DNA of 64,000 bases. It comes from Leptodontidium sp. MPI-SDFR-AT-0119 (lineage: Eukaryota; Ascomycota; Leotiomycetes; Helotiales; Leptodontidiaceae). The notes under the pieces were generated by a model, which did no database searches, was not told the origin of the DNA, and saw nothing but the letters and a program-made list of their open reading frames with translations. How positions within the stretch are numbered: position 1 is the stretch's first letter; each line of letters begins with the position of its first letter. This document shows, piece by piece, positions 57,796 to 64,000 of the stretch. The stretch lies in NCBI GenBank assembly GCA_020726505.1, contig JAHLEZ010000002.1, positions 1,736,001 to 1,800,000 of the forward strand, written 5' to 3'. A program made the position numbers and the translations under genes.

Positions 57796-59627
57796 CTACC
57801 GTCTTGGCATTCCCCGGCCTCTACCACGCATAACTCTCTGTGCAGCTCCAGGCGGTAAACCTCTCTGTGGAGCCTGAGGCTGTGCACTCTCCTCATTCTT
57901 AATCGTCTCATCCACACTCAGAATCAAACAACTGGCCTCCGTCGCCGCCTGAATAGCATTGATTTTCACCAGCGCAGGCTCCCACACGAAAGCCTCGAGG
58001 TTATCTCTCACGCCCTCGTTGTCGAAATCGACACCGGCCCATGTGTTGCCCTTGCGGTGCTCGACGCGCAACTTGTTCAGGATGTCCGTGGCGTCGAAAC
58101 CGGCATTGTCGCAGAGTTGGCGTGGGATCACTTCGAGGGCTTTGGCGAACGATTTAATGATAGCTTGTTGTTTGTGCGGGACGTTCTTGTCGGCGTAGCG
58201 GTGTAGGTAAGCGGAGACTTCCATCTCGCAGGCGCCGCCGCCGGCTACGATGGTGTTGTTCTTGATGGCACGCTTGACAATCATGATGGCATCGTGGAGG
58301 GAGCGCTCAACCTCTGCGATGAACTGCTCAGCGCCACCGCGGAGGACGAGAGTGCAGGTCTTGGCTTCAGGGCAGTCTTCGAAGAAATTGAAGCGTTCGC
58401 CGCCAATTTGGCGCTCGTTGAAGGTGCCGCAGGTTCCGAGATGCTCGGGGTGGATGTCGGAACAGGTGGATTGGATTGATCCTCCTGTGGCTTGGATGAT
58501 GCGCTCGAGATCGTCGGATCCAACTCTGCCTGCGCAGAAGATGTCTCTGTCTGCGAAGTACTGGGTTGCTAGATCACCGATGGGGAGTTTGGACAGAACA
58601 ACCTTAGCACCAGTCTTGTAGAGAGCTTCCATCTTGTTGTAGATAATCTGCCATTCCGCATCGACGATAGCTTGGTACTCGGAAACTTGCTCGACTCTGA
58701 CTTCAGCGTTGTCTTTCTCGGACTTGAGCTCGAGCTCGACGTTTAGGCAGACGATTTTGGGGTTCTTGAAGGTCTTTGGTTGTTGCTCGAAACCGGCGTA
58801 GGAAAAGGTCTTCTTGAATGCCACACCGTTGACGAAAAGGGAATCGGTAAGAGAACCACCAGGAATTTTCTTGATACCGATGAGCTTCTCGTTGAGGTCG
58901 TCTTGGTCGAGGGAAAGCACTGCGTCGACAACCACTAGAATATGTCAGCAAAAATACCAAGCACCAAGATGGGAGACCCTACTCTTTGTGAAAAATCCGG
59001 TATTTCTCTTGATCAACTTGCTGCTCATTGCTGTTCCAGCCAACTTGACCAAAGTCTCTCTCTGGTTGCCTTCGCTAGTATTGACAGCAATCTCCCGCAC
59101 CTTATTAACGGCCATGTTCGAAGCTCTTCTCAAACCCTTGATAATCGTCTGCGAGCTGACGCCTTGCTCAACATGTTCCTTGATTTCCTTCAGGATCTCA
59201 CCGGCCAGCACCACGACGGACGTCGTTCCATCTCCAACCTCTGCATCTTGTGATCTCGCAATATCGGTCAGGATTCGGGCAGCGGGGTGTACGATCTCGA
59301 GAAGCTGTTCCCTGTCAGCTCCTTACTCTCAGATAGCTTGATATTATATGCAAACCCTCATAACAGTCGCGCCATCATTTGTAATCGTCTGTCGTCCATT
59401 CCCATCCACGAGTAACAAATCTCCTCCGTAAGGTCCCAGAGTACTCCGTATCGTAGCCTGCACAGCTAAACACGCATTGATATTCGAGATGATCTGTCCC
59501 TTTCCCTGCGAAGAATCCGTTCCTATATTCCCACTCCATCAGCTCCTGTCTTGCTACCCAAAAAGTCTGCTGTTGACTAACCTTCCTTCAGCACAATAAT
59601 CGTCGGGGTTTGGCCACCGAACGACAT
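57796..59627 (-). CDS. CCT7: Cytosolic chaperonin CCT/TRiC, eta subunit
   Basis: Exons 59627-59582, 59522-59356, 59304-58983 and 58934-57796 join in frame to 557 residues, the normal length. Seen: [20 protein letters not shown] at the start, the ATP-binding TLGPYGGD and [10 protein letters not shown], the catalytic [35 protein letters not shown] in the apical domain, [13 protein letters not shown] and [20 protein letters not shown] in the equatorial domain, and the Gly/Arg tail GRGRGMPRR typical of eta. It forms one of eight subunits per ring of the complex that folds actin, tubulin and other proteins using ATP. Upstream, bases 59628-59972 separate it from the 3' end of the next gene and show nothing else. 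Confidence 0.95.
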
Positions 59628-59972
59628 GTTCGTAGGTTCTGAGGAGCTATTGTACAGCGGGTTTGAGATCGCAAATATCGAGTCTACTGCGCGGAGTAGT
59701 AGTAGATGGTTGGTGAGGTTGTGGTGGGGGGATGCGAAGCTTCGTGCTGTGAGGTCGAGGCAGTTGATGGAGCTTTAAAATTCTCGTGTGGCAGACGCGA
59801 TCCACGCTAAGATAATGAGCAGCACGTGACTAAATATAATATGGAGGCCTTCGTGCTGCGGAAGGAGATCTTGCTCCCTGGTTCATAAATCCGAGCTATC
59901 TTGCATTTTGAATACACATAGAGAACAACTTGACTTGCCGAACGACCTTTTCTTGATTTGTTTGTGTTATGC

Positions 59973-61797
59973 TCACCACTGTATTTCCTTGTATCTAAAT
60001 TTGAGCCCATCCAAAGACCTCAGAGTAGCGCCCAAGAATGCCATCCTCTTATCCATATCGACATAGGCACTCGTAATGAACCAACGATGTTCTTCCGGTA
60101 TCTCACCATTCTCATCCCTACCCTCTTCATCCAGATCTCTTGCCCAAATGATGAAAAAGGCCGCCGCAGCAGAATCCCAAAACCCCTCCCTGATCCTCCA
60201 AGCCAAAAGAAGCTCGACCACTTTATTTCTCAGAGCAAGGTCTCGACATCTCGCACCGACTAGGAATAGGCCTATTAAGACCCCGAGATCAAAATGATAG
60301 GTTTGTTTGCCTTCGGAGGAAGCCGTAAGGCGTGGAAGAACCCATTCGCATAGAGTGATGAGTTTCCGGAACTCGGACAGGTATTGGTCGTACGCTGTTT
60401 GTGTAGTGAAGAATGCACTGGTGAGCATTATAGGGCCCATGATAGAGTGTATTTTGAGCAGAGCTACCAAGACCTGCTCTTCCTCTGTTCCCGTCGATTT
60501 CATCGTCTCGAATACTTTCGCCGATGCTTTCGTCCACCTCGCAACATCCTCGCAGTATCTCATACATGCGGGAAACAGCTCAAATGGCGGTTCTTTCGGC
60601 GTGCTGAAGATATTTCCACCGGGGAAGATATTCACACAATCTTCATATGGACCTTCGCCATGCATAAGCGGCCCACACATCTCAGCTGCCTTCCCCTGCC
60701 CTAGGACCATCACAATGAAGTGGTAATTCCTCCTCATGATCAACATCCAGAACTTATGCGCCGCTTCTAACGAATCAAATTCCACTGGCATATGAGAAAT
60801 AGCTGTATTTGCACTCTGTATCACATATTCGTGCGTACGGCGCGGTCTTCCATCTCGGAAAAACAGAAGCTGCAAATCGAGACCAGAGAAGGCAATCATG
60901 AGATCCTCTTCAATGCGGTGATCCTGCCACTCTTTACCTGGATTGCAACCCACGTGGTCGGGAAGGTTCTCTCGCATCCAGGAATGTAAGAGTAGAAGCC
61001 CACTCTCGGCATTCACCACCGCGTTGTTCATCTTGTTCGTCAGGGTCTCGAAACAGAAAACCAGGATACACGCAATCAGTGCTTTCTGTATATCTTTCCT
61101 CCCATCCGCGATCGTCTTCCTCATTCCTTGTAGAGCCTTTTCGTATTGTCGTAAAGCGTAGTAGAAATCCTGCGCGTTCGTAGATCGTAGCTGGTAATCC
61201 CCCACCACATTATCCGGGCCATGCGTGATCTTTTTCATGGCTCCAAGAGCTATGATGGCATGTCGAATAAACGGCTCTGCCTCGCTGACTTGGGGGATCA
61301 ATTGGTTCCATAGAGAGGTCTTGAACGGCCCTTTGATCTGATATGCCATCTCCTCGCAGTAGATCCGAAAACAGCGCCCTTCCTGCTCGTCTTCAAACAG
61401 TCGCGCCGGTTGTATCGAGTAAACAACTGAGCGGCTTGCCAGTGGAACCATTGGTCGTTGTTCTCGAGGTCGGAGATGTTTGGATATTCGCGGAGGTCCT
61501 TTCGGCGCAGGGTAGCCGTCGCATTCGACGCCGAATTTTACACATCGCTGGCATTCTGGTTTTGCTTCGTCGCATTTGACTCTTCGGTATCTGTGTTCAC
61601 AAAGGTTAGAAGAGCGGCTTCTGCGGAGGAATATCTACTTGCTTGCACGTATAACAGCCCGTCTTGACTTTCGTTCTCCTCCTCGGCGCAACCTCGACTT
61701 CTGGTACTTGCGATAATAGGCTGCCCGGGCGCAGCTGCAGACCATGCTTATGGAACTGGGCGAGAGGAGCTTGATTGCTGTCTGACGATGAAGCCAT
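59973..61797 (-). CDS. Zn2Cys6 fungal transcription factor
   Basis: Two exons (61797-61643 and 61590-59973) join in frame to 590 residues. The binuclear zinc cluster spans the junction: CYTCK from exon 1, then YRRVKCDEAKPECQRCVKFG and CDGYP from exon 2, with all six cysteines. The donor is GC rather than GT (TGCAA followed by GCAAGT), the usual form of the rare GC-AG intron class; no GT donor nearby preserves the motif. The rest is the long helical regulatory region common to this class (EGRCFRIYCEEMAYQIKGPF). It should bind DNA in the nucleus; targets are unknown. It is transcribed in the same direction as CCT7 but is not obviously linked to it. Confidence 0.88.
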
Positions 61798-63362
61798 AGT
61801 TTGCGAGACGTGCGAGAAACATAATGAAATTAGAAAAGAGATAGGAAAAGAGATAGAGGTGGAGGTCGCATTGAACTGGGGAAATAGAACTGCTTGTCAT
61901 CCAGCGGATCCTAGCAGGGATTATGCTAGGTGTCTTACTTGCTGACATCAAGATCTAAGTAACCAGTGCAGGGCAATCGGTACGTACCTAGACAGACATA
62001 GGTCAGACTATTTGAAGGAACTTGGTTGTAGCCGCTGTGCTGTGCCTCACAGCTGAGAACTTTACGAAGTATTGAAAGTTTGTACACTCAGTAACACTTG
62101 AACGTAGGACTCGGCTGATGGATAACACCCTGGAAAGCTAGCGCGCTTAGCGATTCAAAGCCTGGAATCGGAACGCCAAAGTGCAGGCTAGGCGAGCATG
62201 TAGCCTGTAGATTTGAGGCAATATTAATGTCAGCGACTTTTCATTCGCCAGTTTTACAAGCACAGAAATCCGAAAAGTCTTATCACCGTATTTCATAAGG
62301 CCGATCTACGATATCTTGGCAGAAATGGGAGTGCTTTTATCCACCTTCTGTCTTCGGTATTCTGTACCGCAAAGCGAGGGTGAGAAGCTCGAAGCTCAAA
62401 GCAAACAAAATGGCAGGAATATATTCTTTCTTCTACTTTCTTCTCATATTAAAACCAACGTAAGCCAAAGTACACCTTTAAATCTCCTGCGTAGAGAGAG
62501 GAACATTTCTATGGTTCTCAGACAAGATTAAAGCAAGATTAAAAACTGATTGTTGGGGTCTCGAAGGCTAACCGAGCCTCTTTTGCTTCCAAACATCGTT
62601 CTCGCCAATTCCTCGTCTCCTCCTCCTGTTCGAGGGGAAAAAATCATCCAACCTTCCTAGTACGGCTTGCCCACTTCCAGCTTGGTGTCATATCATGCAT
62701 ACTAACTTAGTCCTAAACCTCAGTGCTGTCCATTCACCATTTCAAAGGATTTTAAGAGAATTGAAACAGTGAGATTTGAAGCATTGTGGGAGTTGCAAGT
62801 CAGGATAGTTCTTGTACAGTACTCTCCTAGGCTATTTGACAATGTATTGTAGAGCGGAATCTCGTTTGTTGACATCGCTTCAGCGTATTGATTAAGCGAA
62901 ATGCTTGTATCTTGCTCCCCTTCTGCCTGGTACAATGCACAGCCATGCTGTTCGCAACCTTCCTAGAGGAAATGGTAGACCAACCTATTTCTCGTAGCCC
63001 ATAATAAAGTTTATTGCCAGCCTCATGAGCGATATCAAGGGCTGAGCTTAAGTCAGAGGTTCAGCTTAGCTTGGCATGTCTTCCTGGTGTGGTTACACTG
63101 GCCATCAGAGAGCCTTGCGGACTCGCTACTTGGCCAAGCAGCCATGTTGATAGCAGCCACGCAAGAAGCCACAGCACCAAATCGAACAAAAAGGCTTGAT
63201 AAGCCCCGAAAAACAACACTCGCAAGGCTGTCACGGGTTGAAGCTGATCCTTATATGTTTTCCGTGTGTGCACTTTCATCGCTTTGCGTTTCTGTGTTTC
63301 ATGGTCTTTGTTTGTTGTTTTGTTCCGTTTAGTGACACTTGAACCGTATATCTCCGATCACC
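61798..63362. other. Divergent intergenic region
   Basis: It separates the Zn2Cys6 gene from the secreted-protein gene on the other strand. Frames up to 82 codons occur but none has domain-like sequence. No repeat or RNA was seen. Confidence 0.45.
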
Positions 63363-64000
63363 ATGTTGAGCGTCTCGCTTTTTGTGCTTCAAGTTGCTTT
63401 TATAACTGGGTTTGGTGTTCAAGCTAGCCCAGCCTCGTCACGGCCAACAGCAGCATCCGATGATCAACGAGTCTCAGGCGCTGCACCTCAGCCAACGACT
63501 CCTCCCGATACAACACTCATCGACGACATCCGTTCAGAGCTCAAGGAGCGTCAGTATTATGGAGATATCTGCGGATATGCATCAGGAAACATCCGTGAGC
63601 ACCACTTGATTTCCCTTTCCTGCCTCCTTTAACTTTCTCTGACATTTATTATTTTGAACAGAGCTGCCCGTAACCTGTGCTGTGGGGATGGAATGCGCTG
63701 TGAACTACAACCTCGGAGCCATGGGTTGCTGCCCAGCAGGCTATCTCCAGTCGTGCCAACTCGCAACCGCGTGTATCGACTACGCGTATCTCGGAAATTG
63801 TGATTTTGCCTGCCAGGCGAACTACGCTATCGGGAAATGGTATGAGAACCGCTCCTGGCCTTGGTCATCTGCACACTGACGCGCAAAAGCAACTATCAAT
63901 ACCCATACTGCGCAACATACCGTTCGGTGGAGGGCATGACGACGTTACAGGGTTATCAATGTGCTGCGTCTCCGGGAATCGTCATACCCGTCGAGACCAC
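63363..64000 (+). CDS. Secreted cysteine-rich protein (3' end outside window)
   Basis: Exons 63363-63594, 63662-63839 and 63890 onward join in frame and run off the window. A signal peptide (MLSVSLFVLQVAFITGFGVQ) precedes a Ser/Thr/Pro-rich spacer, then a cysteine-rich module: DICGYASGN, TCAVGMECAVNYNLGAMGCC, CQLATACIDYAYLGNCDFAC and CNYQYPYCATYRSVEGMTTL. Secreted or surface proteins with this spaced-cysteine plan are common in ascomycetes, often followed by a Ser-rich region and a membrane helix or GPI signal. The last intron is only 50 bases with an AAAAG acceptor. The family has no assigned role that I know. Confidence 0.75.

Noticed and set aside
57409..57858. 149-codon plus-strand frame downstream of CCT7
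   Set aside because: Antisense to the CCT7 3' end and A/C-rich tract, no recognisable protein.
1..64000. Secondary-metabolite gene cluster, CRISPR array or rRNA genes
   Set aside because: No polyketide, peptide or terpene synthase sequence, no regularly spaced repeats and no rRNA sequence were recognised.

Overview
This is a window of nuclear DNA from a filamentous ascomycete (Pezizomycotina). Most genes are broken by short introns (about 45-230 bases) with fungal GT...CTAAC...AG signals. The gene families are typical of that group: a HET-domain gene, a Zn2Cys6 regulator, a DUF3433 membrane protein, a Pth11-like rhodopsin, Dal5-type and maltose-type MFS carriers and an OTT_1508-type deaminase. 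A leotiomycete is my guess from overall flavour, not from a marker gene.

Left third (1-20 kb). Two genes for coiled-coil proteins with C-terminal membrane anchors open the window. A decayed ubiquitin-fusion gene and a fragment of a paralogue follow, then an intact allantoate/pantothenate-type MFS carrier and a ruined relative of it. Next come a luciferase-like FMN monooxygenase and, convergent with it, a divergent lysyl-tRNA synthetase. A 457-bp foldback element and about 4 kb of gene-poor DNA lead to a maltose-type sugar transporter.

Middle (20-37 kb). A HET-domain pseudogene is followed by housekeeping genes: a SWI5/ACE2-type zinc-finger regulator, a CBS-PB1 membrane protein and mitochondrial ribosomal protein uS2m. 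Then come a frameshifted gene of unknown family, a zinc-independent quinone/enoyl reductase of the MDR family and a small C2H2 protein.

Right half (37.8-64 kb). A 4.5-kb DNA transposon with TA duplications, 26-bp inverted ends and an apparently intact five-exon transposase sits in the 3' end of an M43-type secreted metalloprotease gene. That gene now ends inside the transposon's inverted repeat. Beyond it lie a DUF3433 protein, a broken secreted-protein gene, the deaminase-like gene (with an in-frame TGA before its apparent C-terminus), a rhodopsin-like membrane protein, a second 464-bp inverted-repeat element, chaperonin CCT7, a Zn2Cys6 regulator and the start of a secreted cysteine-rich protein.

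Intact conserved genes are interleaved with accessory genes, at least six of which are visibly broken. I see no multi-gene pathway. The most distinctive points are the lysyl-tRNA synthetase with Plasmodium-like residues in its ATP pocket, the transposon that rewrote a protease C-terminus, and the run of decayed accessory genes. Exon joins were checked by hand for splice sites and reading frame; no database search was possible, so family names rest on motif recognition.
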